The notes under the pieces were generated by a model. The model was not told the origin of the DNA. It did no database searches and worked only from the letters and a program-made list of their open reading frames with translations. Source: Corynebacterium sp. J010B-136 (GTDB taxonomy: Bacteria > Actinomycetota > Actinomycetes > Mycobacteriales > Mycobacteriaceae). Taken from it: a stretch of DNA of 64,000 bases. The number at the start of each line of letters is the position of its first letter. Within the stretch, counting starts at the first letter, position 1. Position numbers and translations under genes: made by a program. The stretch covers positions 186,001-250,000 of the forward strand of contig NZ_PUGE01000002.1 of the NCBI RefSeq assembly GCF_002967075.1. Reading direction: 5' to 3'. Below, in pieces: positions 1 through 8,740 of this stretch.

Positions 1-1137
1 AACGACGACCGCGACGGTAATGACCATGATGGCGGTTTCGCTTTTCGGCATGCGCTTTAGCGTTGAAGGCTTAATGGAATGCCAATCAAAAGTGCCAACA
101 GAGACCATCACCATGATGGCCACCAATACAGCCATCGGAATGGTGCCAACCAGATCGCCTAAAACCACCGTGAGGATAAGCAAGAAAACGCCGGCTAAGA
201 AGGTGGAAATACGCGTGCGCGCGCCAGAGGTTTTGACGTTGATCATGGTCTGACCAATCATCGCGCAGCCACCCATGCCACCGAATAGACCGGAGACAAT
301 ATTGGCAACGCCTTGGCCCCAGCTCTCGCGGGTCTTATTGGAGTGGGTATCTGTTACTTCATCGACAAGCTTGGCGGTCATCAAAGATTCCATCAGACCA
401 ACGAGTGCCATTGCTAGGGCATAAGGAGCGATGATCGACAAGGTGTCGAGCGTCCACGGAATATTCGGAATGAATAGCTCCGGCAGGCTATCCGGCAATT
501 CGCCCTTATCGCCCACGGTCGGCACGGAAATGGCAAAGACCGCGGCGATGGCGGTAACAATCAGAATCGAAATCAATGGTGCCGGCACAGCCTTGGTGAC
601 CTTCGGCAAAAAGATCAAGACCAAAAGTCCCAGGATAAAGAGCGGGTAGACGGCAAAGGGGACATCGAAAAGCTCTGGCAACTGAGCCATAAAGATTAAG
701 ATTGCTAGGGCATTAACGAATCCCACCATGACGCTGCGCGGGATAAAACGCATGAGCTTTGCAACGCCCAGCACGGCCAAAACAATCTGAAATACACCAG
801 CGAGTAACACCGTGGCGATGAGATAGTCCAAGCCGTACTCATGGACGACGGGAGCCACCACGAGCGCGACCGCGCCAGTCGCGGCCGAAATCATCGCTGG
901 TCGGCCACCAACTACAGCGATGGTCATCGCCATAATGAATGACGAGAACAGCCCGACCTTCGGGTCGACACCAGCGATAATAGAAAAAGAAATCGCTTCT
1001 GGAATCAGCGCGAGCGCAACCACCAGACCAGCGAGCGTTTCGCGGATGAGAATCCGTGGCGTCTTTAAAGCTGTGCGCACTGATGGTTCAGGACGATACC
1101 GATCTTTGTCATTAATCGGTGAGGTGACAGTAGTCAT
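1..1137 (-). CDS. SulP family inorganic anion transporter, C-terminus cut by window edge
   Basis: The reverse strand is open from ATG at 1137 to base 1, 379 codons with no stop, so the C-terminus lies outside the window. The translation is highly hydrophobic. It begins with a short polar segment and then the SulP-like run LAGLVVALALIPEAISFSII, with several further membrane segments. Stretches such as ARTRISTFLAG and GGMGGCAMIGQTMIN near residues 280-320 also fit the SulP/SLC26 family of sulfate, bicarbonate or other anion transporters. Whether a C-terminal STAS domain is present cannot be seen. It is divergent from the MerR regulator at 1413, which might control it. The substrate is not inferable. 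Family confidence is high. Confidence 0.85.
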   Translation of the reverse strand, partial: MTTVTSPINDKDRYRPEPSVRTALKTPRILIRETLAGLVVALALIPEAISFSIIAGVDPKVGLFSSFIMAMTIAVVGGRPAMISAATGAVALVVAPVVHEYGLDYLIATVLLAGVFQIVLAVLGVAKLMRFIPRSVMVGFVNALAILIFMAQLPELFDVPFAVYPLFILGLLVLIFLPKVTKAVPAPLISILIVTAIAAVFAISVPTVGDKGELPDSLPELFIPNIPWTLDTLSIIAPYALAMALVGLMESLMTAKLVDEVTDTHSNKTRESWGQGVANIVSGLFGGMGGCAMIGQTMINVKTSGARTRISTFLAGVFLLILTVVLGDLVGTIPMAVLVAIMVMVSVGTFDWHSIKPSTLKRMPKSETAIMVITVAVVV

Positions 1138-1412
1138 GACAGTAAAACTCCGAAAACGAGGCAAGTAGTTTTTAAGAAAGGCGCAGCCATACAAACCGTG
1201 GTTGTGGCGCGCGCAAAAGGGCACGGGATTACTTGCTATTTAACTAGCCTTCGTGCAGGCAGATGCTTGAATTACTCTAGTGCAGCCAACCGGCTGTGGC
1301 GAACTGAGATAACTAGGGCGTGACTTTGAATATAAATAGGTGGGCGTGGTTTTGCGGTTCCTAGGTGTATTACAGTTAATCGATATGCCTGAAGTAGGAA
1401 ACCGTAGGGTTA

Positions 1413-2063
1413 ATGGAACTGCATAATGGCAAAGTTCGGATGGCTGAGCTATCGCGGATAACGGGAGTTAGCGTGCCCACCATTAAGTATTATGTGCGCG
1501 AAGGCCTGCTGGCACCTGGTGAAGCAATTAGCAAGAATCAGGCGCTCTATGGCCAAGCGCATGTTGAGCGCATCCGCGTTGTGCGAAGCTTGTCCAAAGT
1601 AGCCAAGCTGCCTTTGGCAACTATTCGCGAGGTGCTCAATATTGTTGATAGTGGCGGCAATGTTCCAGAAGCCATGCGGCGCACCCAGGAATCTTTGGTA
1701 GGGGAAATTCCAGATGAGCAAGAAGAGCCGAAGGGATGGGATGCGGCGCAGGAGCTTCTCGATGCAGAAATCGCCAAACGTGGATGGCGCATTCACAAAG
1801 AATCTGGCGCTTATCGCATGGCGCTTCGTGCCTTGGCTGAAATCGCGCAAGAAAACTTAAGCCCTCCCAGCAACCACCTAGCCGGTTATATGGATGCCGC
1901 AGACAAAGTTGGGATGACAGATATTTCAACGCTGCAGATGGCGACTTCAGGTTCTGATGTGGTTCGCCGCATGGCATTAGGGACTACCTTGCGCGGCCCG
2001 CTTCTTGATGCCTTGGCCTTTCTTGCCCAACAGCATCATGGCAGTAAGGCACAAGGCAACTAG
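1413..2063 (+). CDS. MerR family transcriptional regulator
   Basis: A 216-residue protein with an N-terminal MerR-type winged helix-turn-helix (MAELSRITGVSVPTIKYYVR, about residues 10-29), followed by the typical LLAPGEAI and RIRVVRSL segments and a helical linker. The C-terminal ~130 residues lack an obvious cysteine cluster, so a metal sensor is unlikely and the ligand is unknown. ATG 1413 gives a 9-residue leader; ATG 1440, directly at MAELSR, is an alternative start. It is divergent from the SulP transporter, with a 275-bp intergenic region between them, which suggests local regulation. That is inference only. Confidence 0.85.
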   Translation: MELHNGKVRMAELSRITGVSVPTIKYYVREGLLAPGEAISKNQALYGQAHVERIRVVRSLSKVAKLPLATIREVLNIVDSGGNVPEAMRRTQESLVGEIPDEQEEPKGWDAAQELLDAEIAKRGWRIHKESGAYRMALRALAEIAQENLSPPSNHLAGYMDAADKVGMTDISTLQMATSGSDVVRRMALGTTLRGPLLDALAFLAQQHHGSKAQGN

Positions 2064-2104
2064 GCACAATGCGGTAAGGGGATTGCTGCGTTGTGGCCAA
2101 GGTG

Positions 2105-2512
2105 TTAGCTGGCGTTCTCGTCGGGTTCGTGAATGCCAAAGACATTTCCGTCAAGATCCAAAAAATAGCCCTGCCAGGCCATACCTGGAAGGGCGTACTT
2201 TTCTTTGACCACGGTGCCGCCAGCGGCAAGAATCTTTTGGGCAGTGGCGTCGAAGTTTTCAACGCCCATGGTCAGCACCGCTGCATTGGGTGCAGATGCC
2301 GGCGCAGTGCCCGCTGGGGTAGCGCCGTCGTCGCGCTGCATGATGGCACCATTGATGCCAGGGGTATCTTCAGGACCAGTGATAACGCCGTAGTAGGGGC
2401 GTTCGGCGTACTCAGAATAATCCCCATAGGTCCAGCCGAATGCGGCGGCATAGAACTCGCTGGCCTGTGGGACGTTGGAAACTTCGATTTCAAAATGAAC
2501 TGGACGAGACAT
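2105..2512 (-). CDS. VOC (glyoxalase/dioxygenase superfamily) protein
   Basis: A 135-residue single-domain protein starting MSRPVHFEIEV, with the beta-alpha-beta-beta-beta pattern of the VOC fold in two modules (residues 1-60 and 65-130). SEFYAAAFGW is the usual first helix and YFLDLDGNVFGIHE the usual C-terminal strand ending in a metal-ligand-like Glu. His6 and the late Glu are plausible metal ligands. Small VOC proteins of this type cover glyoxalases, resistance proteins and enzymes of unknown function, so the substrate cannot be assigned. It is convergent with the MerR gene, 41 bp away. Confidence 0.8.
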   Translation of the reverse strand: MSRPVHFEIEVSNVPQASEFYAAAFGWTYGDYSEYAERPYYGVITGPEDTPGINGAIMQRDDGATPAGTAPASAPNAAVLTMGVENFDATAQKILAAGGTVVKEKYALPGMAWQGYFLDLDGNVFGIHEPDENAS

Positions 2513-2601
2513 TCGGAACTCACTTCTGTAGAAGGGTGATACAAGGTCGTCGATCGAAAGAACTAATCCCTAGTATGCCAGGAAATTGTGATCGGCGTCT
2601 C

Positions 2602-2631
2602 CCCGGATATCGGGAGGGGCCGATATCCGGG
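2602..2631 (-). terminator. Perfect 12-bp hairpin downstream of the VWA gene
   Basis: CCCGGATATCGG (2602-2613), a 6-nt loop, and CCGATATCCGGG (2620-2631) form a perfect stem 4 bp beyond the stop of the VWA gene. There is no T-run on the minus strand, so it could be a weak terminator, an mRNA 3' end stabiliser or a protein-binding palindrome. Confidence 0.5.
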
Positions 2632-2635
2632 CTTC

Positions 2636-4594
2636 TTAGAAGCGGTAGTTTAAATACTCGTCCACGACTGCAGCGCCTAGCCCATCCAAGTCGGGTGCGA
2701 CGACGCGCCCGTCGACGCGATCTGCGAGCTGGTTGAGGAAATTTTCTAAGCCCGGGTTGGATCCTAAGCGGAAAAACGTCGTGCGGGTGCCGCGTTTGGT
2801 GACTTTGTCGAGCTGTGTAATGGTGGAATACATGGTGTACTGATCCGTTGGCCAGTTAAACCACGCGTTACCATCCGGTTGCAGGTAGGCGGTGGGTTCA
2901 CCATCAGTGACGATAAGCAGCGTTGGCCGCATAGACGGGTTCCGAGCAAAGAAGCGTTCTGCCAGCAGTAGGCCGTGGTGCAGGTTAGTACCTTGTTCTT
3001 GCACCGGCGGGAGTGCAGTCAGCTCTTCGATATCGGTGCTCATGGCGTGGCGGCCAAAAGTAATCAATGCTAGTTCATCACCGCGAAAGCGCGTGCTGAT
3101 GAGGTGATGCAGTGCCAGGGCTGTTTGTTTCATCGGGACCCAGCGGCCTTCGGCAGCCATCGAATAGCTGGTATCAACTAATAACGCCACAGCGTTTTGG
3201 GTGCGCTGTTCCGTTTCTACTACTTCAATATCTTCAGCCGTGAGTTTGAGCGGATCACCGGTGCCGGCGGTTCTTTGGATCGCATTGGTCAGCGTACGTG
3301 TGACATCCCAGGGCTGGGTGTCCCCGTATTCATAAGGGCGCGTTGACCCGGTTTGCTCAACGCTGAGCCCGCTAAGCCGAGAATCCCGAGACCCGGAACG
3401 TGGGCTAAGGTGCGAGGTGGCATCGTCAAGCAAGCTTTTGCCTAAACGCCGCATGGCCTGCGGGCTGAGCTTCAATGAACCATCGGCCGAGCGGCGCAGG
3501 AGCCCACTGTTGCGCATCGCCTGGTCGATCTTGTTGAGCAAATCTGCTGAAACCGCGGCATCATCACCGAGTTGGCGGCGCAGTGCGTCCAAGTCTAAGT
3601 CGGTGTGGTCATGACGCAGCTGCTCAGCCAGGCGGTCGAGCTCCGCCAAGTCTTGCATAGCACCTGTGCCATCGCCTAAGCCCATGCCTTCCTCGCCTGA
3701 AAAATCTTCCGAGCCCGCCCAATCCAACTCTGGCCGCAGTCCTTGCAGATTCCCGGCGAGATCTCCCAGCAAACCTTGCAGCTCTGGGGAGCCAAAAGCC
3801 TGCGCGGATAGTTGCATCAACTCCTCGCGCTGCTCGGGTGACATGGAGTTGAGCATGCGCTGCGCGGCGGCGGAACGCTGCGCCAAAATATCAATTAACT
3901 CATTAATATCGCGCGGGTTTTCCGGAAAATGCTCACCGTGCTTGGCCATGAAATCCGCGAAATCCGCTGGCGTATCGGTGCCCGCGCGGTGTTTGCGTAA
4001 AAGCTCATTAAGGTCACGCAGCATCTCAGCGATGGCTTGCTTATCTTCTTCGGTAGCACCTTCAAGAGCCTGCTTCATGCCGGAGAATTGTTGGTCTAAC
4101 ATCTCGCGGCCGAGTAAATCGCGGATGTGCTCGAATTTCTCGCGCGCATCCTGGGACTGCCAGTCATAAGTATTGAGCTCAGACACTGCCGCCGCGGTGG
4201 ATTCCGGGAGATTTTCCAGTTGCAGTTCCCGAAAAGCGCGGTCGGTGTCATCTAAGTCAATGTCACGGGCAAGTTGAGCGCGCTCTAAACGGAGGGCATC
4301 GTCAAGCAGTGCTTTAACCTGCTGCAAAGTGCCACCGAGGTTATTGCGCTCTAAAAGCTCCTTGCGGCGCTGCGCGGCCTGCCACGCGAGCTCGTCGAAC
4401 CCATCTTGACCCCGCGCACCGCGACGCAGGTACTCCCGAAGTGCCTGCTCCGGCGAATATCCCGCCATGACATCTTCGGCGATCTCATTCAGTGCATCTG
4501 AGAGATCGACTGGGGGAGCGAGCGGATCCGGCCCGCCGGTATAGCGTCCGTAGCGGGACCGCCGGTGGCCGCGGGGATCAATGGGATGGGACAT
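2636..4594 (-). CDS. VWA domain protein (magnesium-chelatase ChlD-like partner)
   Basis: A 652-residue protein. The N-terminal two-thirds is charged, helical and rich in E/Q/R/L. The C-terminal ~190 residues form a von Willebrand A domain with the MIDAS signature VDTSYSM (DxSxS) and the later TDGEPTAYL loop (about residues 470-570). It lies 16 bp downstream of an AAA+ ATPase on the same strand. Such MoxR/ChlI-type ATPase plus VWA pairs act as chaperone or insertion machines for metal or cofactor assembly of partner proteins. The client is unknown. Start ATG 4594 (MSHPIDPRGH). Confidence 0.8.
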   Translation of the reverse strand: MSHPIDPRGHRRSRYGRYTGGPDPLAPPVDLSDALNEIAEDVMAGYSPEQALREYLRRGARGQDGFDELAWQAAQRRKELLERNNLGGTLQQVKALLDDALRLERAQLARDIDLDDTDRAFRELQLENLPESTAAAVSELNTYDWQSQDAREKFEHIRDLLGREMLDQQFSGMKQALEGATEEDKQAIAEMLRDLNELLRKHRAGTDTPADFADFMAKHGEHFPENPRDINELIDILAQRSAAAQRMLNSMSPEQREELMQLSAQAFGSPELQGLLGDLAGNLQGLRPELDWAGSEDFSGEEGMGLGDGTGAMQDLAELDRLAEQLRHDHTDLDLDALRRQLGDDAAVSADLLNKIDQAMRNSGLLRRSADGSLKLSPQAMRRLGKSLLDDATSHLSPRSGSRDSRLSGLSVEQTGSTRPYEYGDTQPWDVTRTLTNAIQRTAGTGDPLKLTAEDIEVVETEQRTQNAVALLVDTSYSMAAEGRWVPMKQTALALHHLISTRFRGDELALITFGRHAMSTDIEELTALPPVQEQGTNLHHGLLLAERFFARNPSMRPTLLIVTDGEPTAYLQPDGNAWFNWPTDQYTMYSTITQLDKVTKRGTRTTFFRLGSNPGLENFLNQLADRVDGRVVAPDLDGLGAAVVDEYLNYRF

Positions 4595-4609
4595 GGTTAA
4601 GGTCTACTC

Positions 4610-5998
4610 CTAACCGTAGATACTTGTGCCTTCGTCAGAATCCTTGGCGATTTTCCGTGAGAGGAAGAGCCCTTCCAACGCCAGCTCAATCGCATTAGCG
4701 CGGGATCCTTCAGAAGTAGCGCCGAAGGCCTCGGCGATATCGTCATATAATGTGGTCTCGCCCAAATCAGGAAGGCCAGCGAGGAAATCCTTCGCCGAGA
4801 CATTCGCACCCGTGGAAATAGTTACGCTGCCATCTAACGCAGCAATCAAGGGATTGAAATCCAGTGTGCGCAATTTTGCGCGGAGTGCTTCGGCGGTGGA
4901 AGTACGCAAAATGTATTCCAAAATATCCCACTCGCGGCCTTCTTCGCCGGACTCGAATTCAATCTTGCCGCCTAGAACCTCCACGGCAGATTCGACATCG
5001 ACCAGCCGGGCGACGGCTTCCTCTTCGCCGCGTACGGTAGCGCGGTGCAATGCGCCCGCGGCGATGGTTTCGGCACCGGCGATGGCAAAGCGCGCTGAAA
5101 CGCCCGCGCGCTGGTTCACCGCCGAAGACTCACGCAAAGAACGGGTATAGCGCGCAAGGATTTCCAGCAAAATATCTGGCACCTCGGCCACCAAGTTAGC
5201 TTCCTGGCGGATAACCGCGATTTCATCTTCTAATGCCAGCGGGTAGTGGGTGCGAATCTCAGCGCCGAAGCGGTCTTTCAGCGGCGTAATAATCCGCCCG
5301 CGGTTCGTGTAATCCTCGGGGTTAGCAGAGGCTACCACCAGCACATCGAGCGGCAATCGCAGCATATAGCCACGAATTTGCACGTCTTTTTCTTCCATGA
5401 CATTGAGCATGGACACCTGGATGCGCTCAGCTAAGTCAGGCAGCTCATTAATAGCCACGATGCCGCGGTTGGAGCGCGGAATGAGCCCGTAGTGAATGGT
5501 CTCGGGATCACCTAAGCGGCGGCCTTCGGCTACGCGCATGGGGTCGATATCTCCGATTAAGTCGGCAACGGAAGTATCTGGTGTCGCGAGCTTTTCTGCG
5601 TAGCGGTCATCGCGGGCAACCCAGCCAACCGCCAGATCATCGCCTTCTTTCTCGGCGCGCTCTCGTGTGGCATCGGTAATCGGCGCGAAAGGATCCTCAC
5701 GCAGCTCAGAGCCCGCGACAATCGGAATCCAGTCATCTAAAAGCGCGACGAGTGAACGCAACAAACGCGTCTTGCCCTGGCCACGTTCGCCCAAAAGCAC
5801 AATGTCATGACCAGCAATAAGTGCGCGTTCAACCTGCGGAATAACGGTCTGGTCTAAACCATGCAGCCCTGGCCAGGGGTCCTCGCCAGCGCGAAGTTTC
5901 GCCAGAAGGTTTTCGCGGATTTCGGCGCGCAAAGTTCGGTGTTGGTAGCCGGCGGCCTTCAGCTCACCGACCGTGGAAACATTAGGTGGAAGACTCAC
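4610..5998 (-). CDS. AAA+ ATPase, magnesium chelatase ChlI/MoxR-like
   Basis: A 462-residue ATPase from GTG 5998 (reads MSLPPNVSTV). Walker A is GERGQGKT (about residues 70-77). Walker B is in GIVAINELPDL (the usual D-E is replaced by N-E). A sensor-1-like stretch is VVASANPEDYTNRGRI, and the arginine-rich segment LKDRFGAEIRTHYPL follows. The same frame extends upstream to a TTG at 6037, but that start has no support and the protein aligns best from GTG. It is probably transcribed with the VWA gene downstream, and the two would form a MoxR-type ATP-driven assembly complex in the cytoplasm. Confidence 0.85.
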   Translation of the reverse strand: MSLPPNVSTVGELKAAGYQHRTLRAEIRENLLAKLRAGEDPWPGLHGLDQTVIPQVERALIAGHDIVLLGERGQGKTRLLRSLVALLDDWIPIVAGSELREDPFAPITDATRERAEKEGDDLAVGWVARDDRYAEKLATPDTSVADLIGDIDPMRVAEGRRLGDPETIHYGLIPRSNRGIVAINELPDLAERIQVSMLNVMEEKDVQIRGYMLRLPLDVLVVASANPEDYTNRGRIITPLKDRFGAEIRTHYPLALEDEIAVIRQEANLVAEVPDILLEILARYTRSLRESSAVNQRAGVSARFAIAGAETIAAGALHRATVRGEEEAVARLVDVESAVEVLGGKIEFESGEEGREWDILEYILRTSTAEALRAKLRTLDFNPLIAALDGSVTISTGANVSAKDFLAGLPDLGETTLYDDIAEAFGATSEGSRANAIELALEGLFLSRKIAKDSDEGTSIYG

Positions 5999-6066
5999 AT
6001 ACTCAACCCTAGCCGCAAAAACTTCTTCGCGGTGCAAAAATATTTCCCGAGGTAGGCTTACATGGC

Positions 6067-6735
6067 ATGAACCAGCCTGCGAATCCGCCCACGATTGTTT
6101 TACTTATTCGCCACGGGCAAACTCCCACCACCGGGCAAGTACTACCAGGGCGTACGCCAGGGCTGCATTTGGCAGAGCAAGGAATCACTCAGGCACGCGA
6201 GGTCGCATCCCGCTTGGATGGTTTAGAGATTGCGGCTATTTATTCATCGCCGATGGAACGTGCGCAGGAAACAGCCGCGCCGACAGTTGCCGCGCACAAA
6301 AAGCACTTGCTTGTCGATGCCTCCCTTACCGAATGTGATTTCGGCGACTGGACCGGCCACAAACTCAGCGAGCTCAACAAGTTGCCAGAATGGAAAGAAG
6401 TCCAAAATTCGCCGTCGACTTTTCGTTTTCCTCAAGGCGAGAGCTTTACTGAGATGCAAAACCGCATGGTGGAGGGCATCTCTAACATCGCCAAGCAGCA
6501 TGCAGGCGAAATCGTTGCGGCATTTAGCCACGCTGACACAATTAAGGCAGCCGTTGCTCATTTTGTCGGCACCCCGTTGGACCTTTTTCAAAAGATCCAC
6601 ATTGATACTGCCTCAATTTCGGGCGTGGAATTTACTCAAGACGGTCCGCGCATGTTGGTGACCAACTCGCGGACCGGCTCGCTGTCGTATCTTCAGCAAT
6701 CCGCGCCGAGTGGAAAGCGCGCGGTTAAACAGTGA
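6067..6735 (+). CDS. Histidine phosphatase family protein (MSMEG_4193-type)
   Basis: A 222-residue phosphoglycerate-mutase-like phosphatase. The catalytic RHG is at residues 15-17 (LLIRHGQTP), YSSPMERAQETA carries the second Arg, ECDFGDWTG the acidic residue, and AAFSHAD near residue 155 the second catalytic His. The substrate is unknown. Its stop overlaps the start of the next gene by 4 nt (GTGA), so the two are translationally coupled. MSMEG_4193-type phosphatases beside SCO1664-type genes are a pairing seen in actinobacteria. It is divergent from the AAA+ gene. Confidence 0.85.
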   Translation: MNQPANPPTIVLLIRHGQTPTTGQVLPGRTPGLHLAEQGITQAREVASRLDGLEIAAIYSSPMERAQETAAPTVAAHKKHLLVDASLTECDFGDWTGHKLSELNKLPEWKEVQNSPSTFRFPQGESFTEMQNRMVEGISNIAKQHAGEIVAAFSHADTIKAAVAHFVGTPLDLFQKIHIDTASISGVEFTQDGPRMLVTNSRTGSLSYLQQSAPSGKRAVKQ

Positions 6736-7439
6736 TCACCCCGCCTTTTGAACGTGAACTGGAGCTTTTGAGTTTCGGGCAGATGGGGATCGTTGAGCAG
6801 CTCGTGGAATCTAGCAATATCGGATTCGTAGTCGATCTGGAATTAGATGACGATTACGCATGGGCCGTCTATAAACCCGAAGCAGGAGAGCAGCCGCTGT
6901 GGGATTTTCCGCCCGGGTTATACAAAAGAGAACGCGCGGCTTTTGTCATTAGCGAGTATCTAGGCTGGCATATTGTTCCGCCGACAGTAATTTCCCATAA
7001 TGGTCCCGCTGGGGTGGGCTCTGTGCAGTGGTTTATTCACAACGACGGCGAGCACTACTTTCCGTTGGTTGATAGCAGGGCAGACCTCCACGCGCAGTTT
7101 CTCAGAATGGCGGTCTTTGATTTGCTGTGTAATAACACCGACCGGAAATCAGGACATGTGCTCCTTGACGGTGAACACATCTGGGGTATTGACCACGGCC
7201 TGTGCTTTTCAGTAGAACCCAAGCTACGCACAGTTATATGGGATTTCGGTGGGCATCCCATTCCAGAGGAGTTGACCGCGGCAGTAGAGCCTTTGCTTGA
7301 CGATGTCCCCGCTGAGCTTTGGCAGCTTTTGCACCCCGGAGAAATTGAAGCGTTGCAAAGACGAGCCTCACGGATTGTGCGCTTGCCTTTCCTTCCACGG
7401 CCACAATCGCACCGCCAATTCCCGTGGCCATTGGTATAG
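6732..7439 (+). CDS. SCO1664 family protein (PI3/4-kinase-like fold)
   Basis: A 235-residue protein from GTG 6732. Recognisable features are YAWAVYKPEAGEQPLWDFP, the kinase-like CNNTDRKSGHVLL (catalytic-loop-like D and N) and HIWGIDHGLCF (DHG, metal-binding-like), which together give the phosphatidylinositol-kinase-like pattern of the SCO1664 family. The biochemical role is undetermined in the family. It is coupled to the upstream phosphatase by a 4-nt overlap, which suggests that the kinase-like and phosphatase-like proteins act together. That is inference. Confidence 0.75.
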   Translation: MITPPFERELELLSFGQMGIVEQLVESSNIGFVVDLELDDDYAWAVYKPEAGEQPLWDFPPGLYKRERAAFVISEYLGWHIVPPTVISHNGPAGVGSVQWFIHNDGEHYFPLVDSRADLHAQFLRMAVFDLLCNNTDRKSGHVLLDGEHIWGIDHGLCFSVEPKLRTVIWDFGGHPIPEELTAAVEPLLDDVPAELWQLLHPGEIEALQRRASRIVRLPFLPRPQSHRQFPWPLV

Positions 7440-7554
7440 CCATTCGGTATAGCCGCCGGCCTTCACGAGGATTTGGGTACAGTGGCGTAAAGACGCAGCA
7501 ATTTCCACAGCCTAACGTATTTTGCGCAGGCTTATAACCGCGAAGGAGCACGAA

Positions 7555-8319
7555 ATGACTGACGTTCAAGCACTAGCCGCCAAGCTCGCACAAGCACATG
7601 AATCTGGAAACACTTTGGTTTTACCAACTGCCTGGGATACTTGGTCCGCAGCAGTTGCGGAAGAAGCCGGGTTTGAAGCAATAACCGTTGGCAGCCACCC
7701 GGTTGCCGATGCCACCGGCAGCTCCGATGGCGAAAACATGGACTTTTCTGAGTACCTCGCCGTTGTCTCGAAAATCACCAAGAAGGTCAGCATTCCGGTT
7801 TCCGTGGACGTGGAATCTGGCTATGGTCTAGAGCCAGCCGTACTGATCAATCGCTTGTTGGAGGCGGGTGCTGTCGGCGCCAATATTGAAGACGTCGTGC
7901 ACACTGAAGGCGACCGCGTACGCGATGCCCAAGAGCATGCTGACTACATCGCTGCGGCACGCGAAGCCGCCGATGCTGCTGGGGTCAATTTCGTCATCAA
8001 CGGCCGCACTGATGCGGTGCGTTTAGGCACAGATGTATTCGAAGATCCACTGGCAGAGGCAGCAAAGCGCATTCAATTAATGCAGCAGGCAGGAGCACGT
8101 TCGGTCTACCCAGTGGCTTTGAAGACTGCTGAGCAGGTGCAGACTTTGGTCGATGCCGTAACCATTCCAGTCAATGTCACCGCGCATCCAGTCGACGGAC
8201 ACGGAGCAGGAGACCTGGCAGCACTGAAAGATTTGGGCGTACGCCGCGTAACCTTCGGCCCACTGTGGCAGAAGTGGCTCGGTGCGGCTTCGGCAGAGCA
8301 ATTCAAAGCCTGGCGTTAA
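7555..8319 (+). CDS. Isocitrate lyase/PEP mutase superfamily protein
   Basis: A 254-residue TIM-barrel protein from ATG 7555, preceded by a GGAG ribosome site. Family signatures are TAWDTWSAA, SVDVESGYG, GANIEDVVH and INGRTDA, the usual metal and substrate loops. The protein contains no cysteine at all, so the KKCGH-type catalytic cysteine of true (methyl)isocitrate lyases is absent. It is more likely a PEP-mutase, carboxyvinyl-phosphonate or oxaloacetate-decarboxylase-like member. The substrate is unknown. An upstream in-frame start at 7522 has no good ribosome site. Confidence 0.8.
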   Translation: MTDVQALAAKLAQAHESGNTLVLPTAWDTWSAAVAEEAGFEAITVGSHPVADATGSSDGENMDFSEYLAVVSKITKKVSIPVSVDVESGYGLEPAVLINRLLEAGAVGANIEDVVHTEGDRVRDAQEHADYIAAAREAADAAGVNFVINGRTDAVRLGTDVFEDPLAEAAKRIQLMQQAGARSVYPVALKTAEQVQTLVDAVTIPVNVTAHPVDGHGAGDLAALKDLGVRRVTFGPLWQKWLGAASAEQFKAWR

Positions 8320-8332
8320 AGCTGCCTAAAGG

Positions 8333-8396
8333 CACTTTAACGGCCTGCCATTGAGCATTTTAACGGCGTGCCATTGAGTACTTTAACGTCCTACTG
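8333..8396. repeat. 23-bp direct tandem repeat, two full and one partial copy
   Basis: The unit CACTTTAACGGCCTGCCATT plus GAG occupies 8333-8355 and recurs with two changes at 8356-8378. A third partial copy starts at 8379 (TACTTTAACGTCC). It lies directly after the PEP-mutase-family gene and is not part of any reading frame I support. Confidence 0.8.
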
Positions 8397-8740
8397 CGTT
8401 TGATTTTTAAATACGAACAGGGCTGTGTGGGTATTCCGTCGCTGCCTGTGGCGCCGCGACCTTCGGGTTTGAATACTTACAGCAGGTGTCCTCGTGTGGG
8501 TGTCAGTTGAATTGGGACACGTGGGTGACATCACCTCTCACGGACAATTAATCGCTTGATATGTGATGTGCGATCACGCACGTACATGGGCGTGTGACCT
8601 AGCACAAGCTTTTTCTTTAAAATCGTGAAAAATCTGTACGTAGTAAGAAAGCCTTGGCCAGTCACTCGACAAGGTCAGAAATGTGTATAACATGAGTTTA
8701 TCCATCCGAGATGGGGGTCACCAACCGGGTGGAAGAGCTC
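8397..8740. other. Gene-free region upstream of the symporter pseudogene
   Basis: No plausible gene. It holds an inverted repeat GTGAT-N5-ATCAC at 8563-8577, similar in style to a regulator site but with the wrong spacing for a GlxR/CRP box, and a ribosome site (GGAAGAG) just before ATG 8741. This is probably the old promoter region of the pseudogene. Confidence 0.5.

Noticed and set aside
5999..6037. Longer N-terminus of the AAA+ ATPase from TTG 6037
   Set aside because: The extra 13 residues have no family support and GTG 5998 is better placed.
8563..8577. GTGAT-N5-ATCAC as a GlxR (CRP-like) binding site
   Set aside because: The GTGA/TCAC half-sites are separated by 7 nt instead of 6 and the outer bases do not match.
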